This document shows positions 18,069 to 27,087 of a stretch of 64,000 nt of DNA, piece after piece; positions within the stretch are counted from its first letter, which is position 1, and each line of letters opens with the position of its first letter. The stretch lies in contig NZ_QVNQ01000008.1 in NCBI RefSeq assembly GCF_003432485.1, positions 1-64,000 of the forward strand, read 5' to 3'. A program made the position numbers and the translations under genes. The DNA comes from Actinomadura spongiicola. GTDB taxonomy: Bacteria > Actinomycetota > Actinomycetes > Streptosporangiales > Streptosporangiaceae. Below the pieces are notes generated by a model, which did not search any database, was not told the DNA's origin, and saw only the letters and a program-made list of their open reading frames with translations.

Positions 18069-18178
18069 GGCGCTCCACGCTAGAGGAGGACGCCGACAGA
18101 GCGCCCCATGTCCCGCTCTTCACGGCACGGGGGAATTGTCGTGTTGTCGGGACGGCGCGGGCGGTACCGTTGCCGATC

Positions 18179-19450
18179 ATGAGTGAGGCGCGAGCACTTC
18201 TCGACAGCGGGGACATCGCCGGGCTGATCCGGCATCTGCGGTTCAACGCCGACGGCATGGACCTGGCCGAGGTCGCGGAGCTCATGGAGGGCGCGGCGGC
18301 CCGCTCCGGGTTCGACGACATGCGGGAGGCCGCCGCGGCGATGGTCCGCGCCCGCGGACCGCAGGAGCTCTACGACTTCGGGTACGCCTGCATCGAGCGC
18401 GGCGTGCCCTTCCTGGCGATCCCGGCGCTGCGGCGCGCGCTGGAGATCCTGCCCGAGGAGCCCGCGTTGGTGATGGAGCTGGTGTCCGCCCTGGAGCGGG
18501 AGAACCGGCACGCCGAGGCCGTCGCAGCGTTGGAACCGCACGTGGCCTCGCTCGACCCGTGGCCCGCCCGGTACCTGCTCGCCTACAACGCGCTGATGGC
18601 CGGGGACGTCCCCAGGGCCGAGCGGGAGGCGGCGGTCCTGCCCGCGCCGGACGACGCCGACTGGGCGCCCGTCCACGACCGGCTGGGGCGGATGCTCGGC
18701 AGGGCCCGGGCGGCGGGGACCGCCGGTCCCCTGGACTCCAAGGATCTGCGGGGCTGGCACTTCGTGCTCGGCGGCGGTCTCCTCGCCACCATCTCGCCCT
18801 ACGGGTACGACCAGGGAATGACGGGGCGGTACGCGTACTCCTCCGACAGCTTCGCGATGTGCAGGCGGGCCCTGGACCGGCTGCGGCTGATCCTGGACGC
18901 GGCGGGACGGCGACCGGCGTCGGTGGGCCTGCTGCCGGACCGGTCGAGCCGGATCCTGGGGCTCGCGGCGGCTCGCCTGTTCGAGCTGCCCGCGGAACCG
19001 TTCGACCCGGGCCGTCCGGGGGCCCTGGTGGTGGCGTACGACCTGAACGACACCGACCTGGACGAGGCCGCCGCTCGGGGGCTGTGGCAGCGCGCCGACG
19101 GGCAGATCCTGTTCGAACGCGCGACGTCCTGGACGGACCCGCCGGGGATCGGCGCCGACGTCAGCGGGCTGCTCCACCAGGTCGTGGTGGCGCCGTGGGG
19201 CGAACGGCTGCGGATGACGACCGACCGGCAGACCGAGACCATCCCGCCGGACGGGCGGCCCGAGGAGGAACTCGCCGACGAGATCATCCGGTCCGCCCCG
19301 GAACTGGACGAGGAGGCCGGTGACGGCGCGCCGCCCGACCCCGACGAGGCCCTCGCCGGGTTCGTCCGCGCGGTCGCCGGGCACTGGCTCAGCGGGCCGC
19401 GTGACGCGGTCCGCTCCCCCGGCCCGGTGCCGAGCAACCGCTTCGCCTAG
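18179..19450 (+). CDS. TPR-like protein linked to the MoxR/VWA locus
   Basis: A 423-residue protein of unknown function. Residues 1-185 are helix pairs rich in Ala, Leu and Glu. They have TPR-like phasing, for example FLAIPALRRALEILPEEPALVMELVSAL split over two repeats, so a scaffold is likely. Residues 190-345 form a separate alpha/beta domain with conserved-looking segments GWHFVLGGG, SPYGYDQGM, LLPDRSSRILGLAAA and HQVVVAPWG. The tail is acidic and Pro-rich. There is no signal peptide. It sits between the divergent MoxR ATPase gene and the convergent DUF4132 gene, sharing a CTAG stop with the latter. TACCGT at 18165-18170, eight bases before the ATG and with no ribosome site, suggests a leaderless or near-leaderless mRNA. 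Confidence 0.75.
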   Translation: MSEARALLDSGDIAGLIRHLRFNADGMDLAEVAELMEGAAARSGFDDMREAAAAMVRARGPQELYDFGYACIERGVPFLAIPALRRALEILPEEPALVMELVSALERENRHAEAVAALEPHVASLDPWPARYLLAYNALMAGDVPRAEREAAVLPAPDDADWAPVHDRLGRMLGRARAAGTAGPLDSKDLRGWHFVLGGGLLATISPYGYDQGMTGRYAYSSDSFAMCRRALDRLRLILDAAGRRPASVGLLPDRSSRILGLAAARLFELPAEPFDPGRPGALVVAYDLNDTDLDEAAARGLWQRADGQILFERATSWTDPPGIGADVSGLLHQVVVAPWGERLRMTTDRQTETIPPDGRPEEELADEIIRSAPELDEEAGDGAPPDPDEALAGFVRAVAGHWLSGPRDAVRSPGPVPSNRFA

Positions 19451-22400
19451 GAGAGGGTCGCCAGGTCGGCGAGGATTTCGGACGCGGTGACCGGGTCGAG
19501 GTCGGCGAAGGATCCGGAGGGTTCCTCGCCCAGCCAGACCTGCTCGGGGTGGCTCGTCAGCGCGACCATCCGCAGGGTCTGGACGGGATCCATGTGCGGG
19601 GCCGCGATGAAGATGCCCGGGTCCAGGTGGATGACCAGGAAGTGGTCGGGTGTGACGCGGCGGTGGAACCAGCGTGCGAAGTTGCTCCTCTCCGATCGGC
19701 CGTGCTCCCAGCCGCGCGACGTGAATTCGAGGATCCTCTCCACGGGAACCGTGAGGTCCTCGAAGCGGGACAGTCGGCCGCCCGCGCGGTCTTCGTCCGT
19801 CAGAGGGTGGACGGGTCGGACGAGCTGCGGGAACGGCTGGAGGATCTCGTAGTCGTCGAACACCTCGGACCAGGAGGTCACCGAGCCGCCCAGATCGAGT
19901 GGGTGGGCGATCCTGACGGATGCGGTGGTGAGGGCGAGGTCGTCGTCGTTCACGTCGGCGAACGTGCCGTCCTCTGCGACGCGGAACGCGGTCGTTCTCT
20001 CCCCGTCGTCGGCGAGCCAGACGAGGCGGCGGACCAGGTGCCGGACGAGCGGATGCCCAAGGAGAAGCTCCCGGAACTCGTGCGCGGACCAGCGGTGCCG
20101 CGTGACCATGCGGTCCTCCAGGCGGCGGATCTGCTCGTCGGCGACGGTCCGGACGTCCTTCTTCAGCGCGGCGAAGGCCTTGTGCGCGGCGGGGGCGAGA
20201 TCCGGGTCGTCCTTGGCGCCGGGTTTCGGGAGGCTCTTGCGGCGCCTGCCGTCCTGATCGGTGATGTAGGGCTGCAACCGTTCGTCGAAGCCGACGGTGA
20301 AGTGGCGCGGGCCGTAGTCGAGCGTGAGTCTCCCGTCGGCGGACAGGCCGAAGTCGGGAATGAGGCGGTCGGCGAGCTGGTCGGCGGTCAGGTCCAGGGC
20401 GGCCGCGACCTCCTCGATCGTCTCCCGCGCCCTGCTCCTGAGGCTCTCGAAACGCACGCGCCGCGCGATGTCGTGAAGATGTGTGAGCGCGGCGTCGGTG
20501 CCGATGGAGGCGAGAACGTCCAAGCCGGCGAGGGCCTTGGCGTTGCCGCGCTGGCTCGGCCAGGCGCGGATCCGCGGGGCGAGGCGGCGGACGGTCTCGT
20601 CGTCGCCGGTCAGGCCGAGCTGCGTCAGTGCCCAGTTTTCCCTGGACGGCGCGCCGGCCGCGTCCCACCGGGTGAACACGGCCCAGCCGAACTCGGCGAG
20701 CGACTCGGGGTCGCACAGTTCGCGGACGACGTCCACGCCGGCGTAGGTCTCGCCCGGTTCGCAGAGCGCGAGCATCGTCAACACGTGCTCCGCCGAGGCG
20801 GCCGGGAGGGCGTGCGCGCGGTCGCGGAGCAAGATCTGCGGAAGCAGCCGCGCATCCGCCCAGGGGCCGAGCACCGGCATCTTCGTGGGCAGGGCCTCAA
20901 GCAGGTCGGCGGAGAGGTACGTCTCGACCGCCGCGCCCGCCCTGGCGTCGTGGACACGGGCCGCCTCCACGACCGCGGCGGGCCCGTGCTCGGCGGCGAT
21001 GAGCCGGAGCGCGGCCTCGGCGGCGCGCCGTTCCTTCCCGGACCGGCCGAGCGCGGCGGGCAGCAGGGCGGGCACGGCCGCCGGACCGTGCCGCCGGAAC
21101 CAGGCCCGTGCGGTCTTGCCCACCTGCTTGAGCCGGACGAGCCAGTCCGCCATCAGCACGGCGACCTCGTCGTCCAGGTACGGGAGGAGCAGCGCGCCGG
21201 CTTCGGCGGGACGGCGGCGTGCCGCCGAGACGGCGACGCTCAGAGCGTCCAGTCCGAAGCGGGAGACGACGGCCGGCATCCACACCTCCACGGCCCAGGA
21301 GACGGACGGCTCCCAGTCGGCGAGGAGGGGGCGCACCAGGTCTTCGGGGCCTTTCGCGAAGAGGTACGCGATGTCCTCGTCCCGCAGTTCGTCCTTCCTG
21401 AACGCGGCCGCCCGGGTCTGCCAGTCCATCCGTTCGATCCCGGTCCACAGATAGGGATGTTCGGTGTTCCAGGCGTCGCGTTCTCCGGGCTTCCAGGCGA
21501 TGGCGCGCAGGCCGGGAGGGGGCAGGTCCTTGATGACGACGGGCTTGGCCTTGTCTCGGGGGCGGGTCCACGGCGGTGCGGTGAGCAGCGGCGGCAGCGT
21601 TCCGGGCGGCGCCTCCGGTGCCGGCGCGGCCGAATCGCGGAGCGCCTCGATCGCCGCCCGCGACTCCTCCGGGAGCCCGGGGAGCATCTCCGCCACGAGT
21701 TCGGGGTGGGTGCGGACATGGGCCCGCAGCGACTCCGCCACGCCCGCGCACGAGGCGGGCGTCCCCGCCCGGTGGGCCAGCAGCCGCAGCGCCCGCGCCG
21801 GGAAGCGCTGGGCTGCGGCGCCCAGCGCGGCCGGGACGTGGGGGCGGCCGGCCCGGTCGACGAGGGCCTGGAACGCCTCGTCGCAGTTCAGGTTCGCGAG
21901 AAAGCCCAGCAGCGCCCGATCGCGGTCGGCGCCGAGGTGGGCGTTGTCGAGCGCCGCCGTCAGTGCCGGCACCGTGCCCGCCGCACCGACGCCGTCCACC
22001 AGGGTCGGGACGATGCCGCCGGTCAGTTCGTCGCGGTCGAGGACCAGCGGGAGCCGGGCGAGCCGGCCGGGTTCACCGAGGGAGCACAGCAGCATCCAAC
22101 GCGCTCGGTTCCCCTCCAGGGACAGGCCGGGCGCGAGCGAGCAGACCTCGTCCACCCAGTCCTGCCGGGTCGGCACGAGATACGAGACGACCATCTTCTG
22201 CAGGGGCGTCCGGCGGCATCGCTCCAGACCGGCGACCGCCTCGTCGTACACGTCGTCGTCCGCGGCGGCGAGGAGGGCGCGCAGGTGGCGGGCGACGCTC
22301 TTCTCCGCCCACCAGACGTCGAGATGGTCGTCGGGTCGGCGGTCCTTGACGCCGACCCATCCCCCCGTGGCGGGGACGTGGTAGCGGCCTACCGTGATCA

Positions 22401-22788
22401 GGCTCAGCCGCGCGTAGGCGCACGCGGCGAACGGCAGCCCGTGTTCGGTCACCCACGCGTCCCGGAACGGGTCCGTGCCGCCGAACGCGACCAAGCCCCG
22501 CTCGTTCACCACGACGCCCGCGACGACCGCCGCGCCGAGAGGGGTCGCCTCTCCCCTCAGGTAGGCGCGGCCGTGCTCGGCGAGCGACGGTGGTGTGTCC
22601 GGCTGCGCCAGCACCTTCTCGACCGTCGCGGCGGTGTCGTCGAGGACCTCCCGCGCCGTCCTGGCGGCGGACGCGTCGATCTTCGGCCGCCGCCAGGGCC
22701 CCGGACGGTCACGGCGCGGATGGAGGGCGCGCAGCCACGCGTCCGGCGTCTCCCAGGTGTCCTCGGCGGTCCCGCCCCGTGCGCTCAT
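19447..22788 (-). CDS. Giant DUF4132 domain protein (YehI/MolR-like)
   Basis: An 1113-residue cytosolic protein. The N-terminal 850 residues are helical and look like degenerate HEAT-type repeats (blocks such as PAVVSRFGLDALSVAVSAARRRP and PALLPAALGRSGKERRAAEAAL, each split across repeats). The last 270 residues match what I remember of DUF4132, with segments VTRHRWSAHEFRELLLGHPL, LVWLADDG, FRVAEDGTFADV and LDPGIFIAAPHMDP, each part of one domain. E. coli YehI and MolR belong to this family, and yehI is near yehLMPQ there. ATG 22788 begins MSARGG. The stop shares CTAG with the convergent TPR gene. No catalytic motif is visible; a large scaffold or sensor role is inferred. Confidence 0.8.
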   Translation of the reverse strand: MSARGGTAEDTWETPDAWLRALHPRRDRPGPWRRPKIDASAARTAREVLDDTAATVEKVLAQPDTPPSLAEHGRAYLRGEATPLGAAVVAGVVVNERGLVAFGGTDPFRDAWVTEHGLPFAACAYARLSLITVGRYHVPATGGWVGVKDRRPDDHLDVWWAEKSVARHLRALLAAADDDVYDEAVAGLERCRRTPLQKMVVSYLVPTRQDWVDEVCSLAPGLSLEGNRARWMLLCSLGEPGRLARLPLVLDRDELTGGIVPTLVDGVGAAGTVPALTAALDNAHLGADRDRALLGFLANLNCDEAFQALVDRAGRPHVPAALGAAAQRFPARALRLLAHRAGTPASCAGVAESLRAHVRTHPELVAEMLPGLPEESRAAIEALRDSAAPAPEAPPGTLPPLLTAPPWTRPRDKAKPVVIKDLPPPGLRAIAWKPGERDAWNTEHPYLWTGIERMDWQTRAAAFRKDELRDEDIAYLFAKGPEDLVRPLLADWEPSVSWAVEVWMPAVVSRFGLDALSVAVSAARRRPAEAGALLLPYLDDEVAVLMADWLVRLKQVGKTARAWFRRHGPAAVPALLPAALGRSGKERRAAEAALRLIAAEHGPAAVVEAARVHDARAGAAVETYLSADLLEALPTKMPVLGPWADARLLPQILLRDRAHALPAASAEHVLTMLALCEPGETYAGVDVVRELCDPESLAEFGWAVFTRWDAAGAPSRENWALTQLGLTGDDETVRRLAPRIRAWPSQRGNAKALAGLDVLASIGTDAALTHLHDIARRVRFESLRSRARETIEEVAAALDLTADQLADRLIPDFGLSADGRLTLDYGPRHFTVGFDERLQPYITDQDGRRRKSLPKPGAKDDPDLAPAAHKAFAALKKDVRTVADEQIRRLEDRMVTRHRWSAHEFRELLLGHPLVRHLVRRLVWLADDGERTTAFRVAEDGTFADVNDDDLALTTASVRIAHPLDLGGSVTSWSEVFDDYEILQPFPQLVRPVHPLTDEDRAGGRLSRFEDLTVPVERILEFTSRGWEHGRSERSNFARWFHRRVTPDHFLVIHLDPGIFIAAPHMDPVQTLRMVALTSHPEQVWLGEEPSGSFADLDPVTASEILADLATLS

Positions 22789-22823
22789 GGACCGACACGG
22801 TAAGGGAGATCAACGACAAAGAC

Positions 22824-24209
22824 CTACGCCTTGGACATGTCGCGTTCGACGGCCTCGGCGGCCTTGCGGGCGGCGATCAGGACCGGGTCCCAGACGGGCG
22901 CGAACGGCGGCGCGTAGCCGAGGTCGAGGCCGGTCATCTCCTCGACCGTCATGCCGTTCCACAGCGCGACGGCGAGCGCGTCGACGCGCTTGGCGGCGTT
23001 CTCCTCGCCGACGATCTGCCCGCCGAGCAGCCGTCCCGAGCGGCGCTCGGCGATCAGCTTCGTCCGCATCGGGGTGGCGCCCGGGTAGTACCCGGCGCGG
23101 GTGGTGGACTCCACGACGACGGCGAGCGCGTCGAACCCGGCGTCGGCCGCCTCCCGCTCGTTCAGGCCGGTGCGCGCGACCTCCACCCGGCAGATCTTGG
23201 ACACGGCGGTGCCGACGACGCCGGGGAACGTGGCGTAGCCGCCGCCGAGGTTGATCCCGGCGACGCGGCCCTGCTTGTTGGCGTGCGTGCCGAGCGCGAT
23301 CGCGACGGGGCCGCCGGAGACGAGGTGCCGGGTCTCGACGCAGTCGCCCGCCGCCCAGACCCGTTCGGTGCGGGTCCGCATCCGCCGGTCGGTGACGATG
23401 CCGCCGGTCGGACCGGTCTCGATCCCGGCGGCGCGGGCCAGGTCGGCGCCCGGCCGGACGCCGAGCCCGAGGACGACGAGGTCGGCGGGCAGCGTGCGGC
23501 CCGCGGTGCGGACGGCGGTGACCCGCCCGCCCGCGGAGGTGTCGAAGCCCTCGACCGGCTCCCCGAGGTGCAGGTCCACGCCGACGCCGCGGAGCGCGTC
23601 GGCGACGAGGGCGCCCATGTCGGGGTCGAGGGTGCGCATCGGCTGGTCGGCGGCGTCCACGAGGGACACCTCCAGGCCGCGCCGCACGAGCGCCTCGGCC
23701 ATCTCCAGGCCGATGTAACCGCCGCCCACGACCACCGCCCGCCGTGGCGCCTCCCGGTCGATGATCCGGCGGAGCGTGATCCCGTCGTCGAGGACCTGGA
23801 CGCCGTGGACGCCCTCCGCGTCCGCCCCGGGCAGCCGCGGCCGCGCGGGGACGGCGCCGGTCGCGACCATGAGGTCGTCGTAGGGTTCCCAGCGCTCGGT
23901 GCCGTCCTCGAGGTCACGGACCCGGACCCGCCCGCCGGACACGTCGATCTCCACGGCCTCGGCGCGCAGCCGCACCTCGATGTCACGGTCGCGGAACTCG
24001 GCGGGGGTGCGGGCGATGAGGCTGTCGGCGTCGTCGACCACACCGCCGACGTGGTACGGGATGCCGCACGCCGAGTAGGACACGTGGTGCCCGCGTTCGA
24101 CGACGAGGATCTCCAGGTCGTCCGGCCCGCGACGGCGGCGGGCCTGGGATGCCGCGCTCATCCCCGCGGCGTCCCCTCCGATGACGAGCAGCCGTTCGAG
24201 TGCGGCCAT
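22824..24209 (-). CDS. FAD/NAD(P)-dependent pyridine-disulfide oxidoreductase (CoA-disulfide reductase / NADH oxidase type)
   Basis: A 461-residue flavoprotein. FAD motif GGDAAG is at 11-16, the NAD(P) motif is VVGGGYIGLEMAE, and the second FAD motif is VWAAGDCVE. Cys48 in SYSACGIPY is the single redox cysteine of the CoA-disulfide reductase / NADH oxidase / persulfide reductase branch, which reduces low-molecular-weight disulfides, persulfides or oxygen. A C-terminal dimerisation domain is present. ATG 24209 is spaced six bases from a GAGGGGG ribosome site. It follows the amidohydrolase gene by 11 bases on the same strand, so they are co-transcribed. Which substrate it uses cannot be told from sequence. 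Confidence 0.87.
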   Translation of the reverse strand: MAALERLLVIGGDAAGMSAASQARRRRGPDDLEILVVERGHHVSYSACGIPYHVGGVVDDADSLIARTPAEFRDRDIEVRLRAEAVEIDVSGGRVRVRDLEDGTERWEPYDDLMVATGAVPARPRLPGADAEGVHGVQVLDDGITLRRIIDREAPRRAVVVGGGYIGLEMAEALVRRGLEVSLVDAADQPMRTLDPDMGALVADALRGVGVDLHLGEPVEGFDTSAGGRVTAVRTAGRTLPADLVVLGLGVRPGADLARAAGIETGPTGGIVTDRRMRTRTERVWAAGDCVETRHLVSGGPVAIALGTHANKQGRVAGINLGGGYATFPGVVGTAVSKICRVEVARTGLNEREAADAGFDALAVVVESTTRAGYYPGATPMRTKLIAERRSGRLLGGQIVGEENAAKRVDALAVALWNGMTVEEMTGLDLGYAPPFAPVWDPVLIAARKAAEAVERDMSKA

Positions 24210-24220
24210 GCGCATCCCCC

Positions 24221-25312
24221 TCAGATTCCGTAGACGCGGCGCGCGTTGCCGGACGCGATCAGCCCGGCGACGCGTCGGGCGTCCCCCGCCGTCCAGGCGC
24301 CGTCGTCCACTCCTCCGGCGAGGAACCCGGCGAGCCCGGACCGGAAGAGCAAGGCGCCCAGAAAGTACAGTTCGGCCAACCCGAACGCGTCGGACGAGTA
24401 AAGCACCTTCCCGAACGGCGCGAGTTCCAGCAGCTCGGCGATCAGGGCGGGCGCGCGGTGCCCGAGGTTGTGGGTGGCGAGGCCGACGTCGACGTGCACG
24501 TTCGGGAGCACCTGGGCGAGGTAGCCCGCGTTCCGGTGGAACGGGTAGTTGTGCAGCAGCATCGCGGGCACGGGGTCCATGGCGCGCAGCAGGTCGATGA
24601 GCAGCAGCGGGTCGCCGCGGCGCAGGTCGGCGTCCACGTCGCCGAGGCCGACGTGGAACTGGACCGGCAGCCCGGCGTCGACCGCGCACCACACGAGGAA
24701 TCGGTGCAGGACCTCGTCGCAGACCCGCGGTGTCGGGTCGCTCATCAGCCGTCCGGCCGCCGCCGTGACCTCCGCTTCGGACGGCCGTTCGCCCGACAAC
24801 TCCAGCCCTGCCCGGTACGCGGCGATCGACTTCGCGCCCACGGCGCCGTGCACCTGTACACGGGCGCGGACCTCGTCCGCGAACTCCGCGGCGGCGACAC
24901 CGTCGCCCGCGACCTGTTCGGCGACGGCCTCCAGCCGGACGATCTCGTGCGCGGCGGCGCCGGCGAGGCGCCCGAGGTCCGGCGGGTCGAGGATCGCCTG
25001 CGGGCTGTATCCGGTGTCCACGCACAGGGCCTCCAGCCCGGCCGCGTCCAGGAAGCGCCGGTTCACCTCCGCGGCGCCGAGTTCGGCGCGGCGGGCGAGG
25101 TAGGCGTCCGGCTCGGCGTGGGCGTCCAGGTCCAGGACGGGCGGGCACCAGCGCCGCACCGCGAACCCGACCTGGGTGTCGAACAGGGTGATCGGGCCCG
25201 CGGTGTCCGCTTCGGTCAGAAGTTCCTCGAACGCGGCGCGGTCGAGGTCCCGGTCGAGGACGCCGTGACAGTGGTGGTCGACCAACGGCAGCGACTCCAA
25301 GTACGCGAGCAC
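24221..25312 (-). CDS. Amidohydrolase of the FluG N-terminal type
   Basis: A 363-residue TIM-barrel amidohydrolase. The metal motif VDHHCHG near residue 11 gives His-x-His-type ligands. Later ligands appear in QFHVGLGDVD, LLHNYPFHRN, VDVGLATHNLGH and YSSDAFGL. This pattern resembles the amidohydrolase half of fungal FluG and bacterial relatives next to glutamine synthetase homologues. Here the glutamine-synthetase-like gene is divergent, 106 bases away. The likely reaction is hydrolysis of a gamma-glutamyl amide or related amide. The substrate is unproven. It heads a two-gene operon with the flavoprotein. Confidence 0.82.
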   Translation of the reverse strand: MLAYLESLPLVDHHCHGVLDRDLDRAAFEELLTEADTAGPITLFDTQVGFAVRRWCPPVLDLDAHAEPDAYLARRAELGAAEVNRRFLDAAGLEALCVDTGYSPQAILDPPDLGRLAGAAAHEIVRLEAVAEQVAGDGVAAAEFADEVRARVQVHGAVGAKSIAAYRAGLELSGERPSEAEVTAAAGRLMSDPTPRVCDEVLHRFLVWCAVDAGLPVQFHVGLGDVDADLRRGDPLLLIDLLRAMDPVPAMLLHNYPFHRNAGYLAQVLPNVHVDVGLATHNLGHRAPALIAELLELAPFGKVLYSSDAFGLAELYFLGALLFRSGLAGFLAGGVDDGAWTAGDARRVAGLIASGNARRVYGI

Positions 25313-25418
25313 GGCCCGTCTCCTCCCTGAACAGGGGCTGGTCTCTCTACGATGCCGTAGGGGACGTCCCCCGTCGTCGTCCCGTCACGCCGACGTCACT
25401 CCGATCGGAGCGAGCACC

Positions 25419-26864
25419 GTGGAACAGATCGCTGAGACCGACTTCGCCGAGCATCGGCTCGACGAGCACCTCCGCGCACGGCTCGGTGCCCGCGCGGCCG
25501 AGACGGCGCGGAGGCTGGCCGGGCAGGACATCGTGGCCGTCGCGCTGACCTGGGTGGACGTCAGCGGCATCACCCGCACCAAGACGGTTCCGGTGGAGCG
25601 GCTGGAGCACGCGGCGACCTGGGGCGTCGGGATGTCCCCGGTGTTCGACGTGTTCCTGCTGGACGACTCGATCACGTCGGGGAAGTACATCGGCGGCCCC
25701 TCCTCGGACCTGCGGCTGCACCCGGACCTGAGCCGACTGCGTCCGATGGCGGCGCTGCCCGGGTGGGCGCAGGCGCCGGCGCTCCGGTACGCGCAGGACG
25801 GCACCGTCCACCCCCTGGACGCGCGGGCGCTGCTGCGCCGCGAGACGGAACGGCTCGCCGACGGCGGCTGGTCCGTCAGGGCCGCCTTCGAGATCGAGTG
25901 GGCCGTGTCGCTGAAGGACGGGCCGAAGGGCGACGGTGACGCGTTCGTGCCCGCGTGCCGCGGGCCCGCGTACGGGATGACGCGGGTCACCGAGCTGGCC
26001 GGGTATCTCCGGGATCTCCTGTCGGCGCTGAAGGCGACCGGCGTCACGGTCGCGCAACTGCACCCCGAGTACGCGGCCGGGCAGTACGAGGTGTCGGTGG
26101 TGGCCGAGGACCCGGTCGGCGCGGCGGACACCGCCGTCCTGGTCAGGGAGACGATCCGGGCGGTGTCGATGGAGCACGGTCTGGCGGCGACGTTCTCCCC
26201 GAAGGTCGAGGCCGACTCGGTCGGCAACGGCGCGCACGTCCATCTGAGCCTGTGGCGGCGGGCCGGGGCGTCCGGTCCGGTGAACGCCATGGCGGGCGGT
26301 GACGGCCCGTGCGGGATGACGGCCGCCGGGGAGGCGTTCGCGGCGGGGATCCTGCGGCGGCTCCCGGCGCTGCTGGCGATCGGGGCGCCGTCGGTGGCGA
26401 GCTATCTGCGGCTGGTCCCGTCGCACTGGTCGGGCGCGTTCGCGTGCTGGGGGCGGGAGAACCGGGAGGCGGCGCTGCGGTTCGTCACCGGCGCGGACGG
26501 CGAGCAGGCCGACGCGGCGAACCTGGAGGTCAAGTGTCTCGACGCCGCCGCGAACCCGTATCTGGTGCTGGCGGCGTCGCTGGCCGCCGGACGGGACGGG
26601 CTCGGCACCGAGCTGCGGCTGCCGGAGCCGATCGGCGTCGACCCGGCGGGGCTGTCGGACGAGGAGCGCGCCGCCCGGGGCATCGGGCGGCTGCCGGAGT
26701 CGCTGCCGGAGGCCGTCGCGGCGTTCGAGGCGGACACCGTCCTGCGGGACGCGCTCGGCGAGGCCGTGATCGACACCGTGGCGGCCGTGCGGCGCGGCGA
26801 GATCGCGCTGCTGGACGGCGCGACGCCGGAACAGGTGGCCGCCGCCACCCGCTGGCGCCACTAG
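25419..26864 (+). CDS. Glutamine synthetase family protein (GlnA-like gamma-glutamyl ligase)
   Basis: A 481-residue ligase. Motifs include FEIEW with metal-binding Glu residues, HPEYAAGQYEVS, GNGAHVHLSLW, the Arg/ATP loop RLVPSHWSGAFACWGRENR and NLEVKCLDAAANPY. The adenylylation loop NLYDLP of GSI-beta is missing. With the neighbouring FluG-like amidohydrolase, this argues for a ligase acting on an amine other than ammonia, as in the actinomycete GlnA paralogues that gamma-glutamylate polyamines or ethanolamine. The start is GTG 25419, preceded by a weak GGAG. The stop codon shares CTAG with the convergent small zinc-ribbon gene. True nitrogen-assimilating GlnA should lie elsewhere. Confidence 0.88.
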   Translation: MEQIAETDFAEHRLDEHLRARLGARAAETARRLAGQDIVAVALTWVDVSGITRTKTVPVERLEHAATWGVGMSPVFDVFLLDDSITSGKYIGGPSSDLRLHPDLSRLRPMAALPGWAQAPALRYAQDGTVHPLDARALLRRETERLADGGWSVRAAFEIEWAVSLKDGPKGDGDAFVPACRGPAYGMTRVTELAGYLRDLLSALKATGVTVAQLHPEYAAGQYEVSVVAEDPVGAADTAVLVRETIRAVSMEHGLAATFSPKVEADSVGNGAHVHLSLWRRAGASGPVNAMAGGDGPCGMTAAGEAFAAGILRRLPALLAIGAPSVASYLRLVPSHWSGAFACWGRENREAALRFVTGADGEQADAANLEVKCLDAAANPYLVLAASLAAGRDGLGTELRLPEPIGVDPAGLSDEERAARGIGRLPESLPEAVAAFEADTVLRDALGEAVIDTVAAVRRGEIALLDGATPEQVAAATRWRH

Positions 26865-27073
26865 GACGCGTCCGATGGAGGGGCGTCACCACGCCGGGCG
26901 GCCACGACGGTGCCGGGCTCGAACGGCTGCACGCGGACCTGTGTCTCCCCGCAGGCGCAGCGCGTGTACGTCACCACGCCCTCCGACGTCAGGTGGCGCG
27001 AGAGCACCTCGTACACGTCGGAATCGGGCCAGCCGCAGCCTGGGCAGTCCTGCACCGCGTCCCCTGGAAGCAT
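26861..27073 (-). CDS. Small zinc-ribbon protein
   Basis: A 70-residue protein with two Cys pairs, DCPGCGW at 9-15 and RCACGE near 38-43, spaced as in a zinc ribbon. The C-terminal third is basic then acidic. There is no ribosome site before ATG 27073. TAGAAC lies six bases upstream on the minus strand, so the mRNA may be leaderless. It is divergent from the CGNR regulator across 59 AT-richer bases, which suggests shared control. Function is unknown. It could be a small nucleic-acid or protein-binding cofactor of the regulator. Confidence 0.65.
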   Translation of the reverse strand: MLPGDAVQDCPGCGWPDSDVYEVLSRHLTSEGVVTYTRCACGETQVRVQPFEPGTVVAARRGDAPPSDAS

Positions 27074-27087
27074 GTAATGGTTCTAAC

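Noticed and set aside
18080..20716. Long minus-strand frame opposite the TPR gene running into the DUF4132 gene
   Set aside because: Low-complexity translation. The TPR gene on the plus strand has coherent structure, and DUF4132 uses a different frame.
25313..25418. Clear promoter between the amidohydrolase and GS-like genes
   Set aside because: TACGAT resembles a -10 but the nearest -35-like sequence is only about 14 bases away. Not convincing enough to list.
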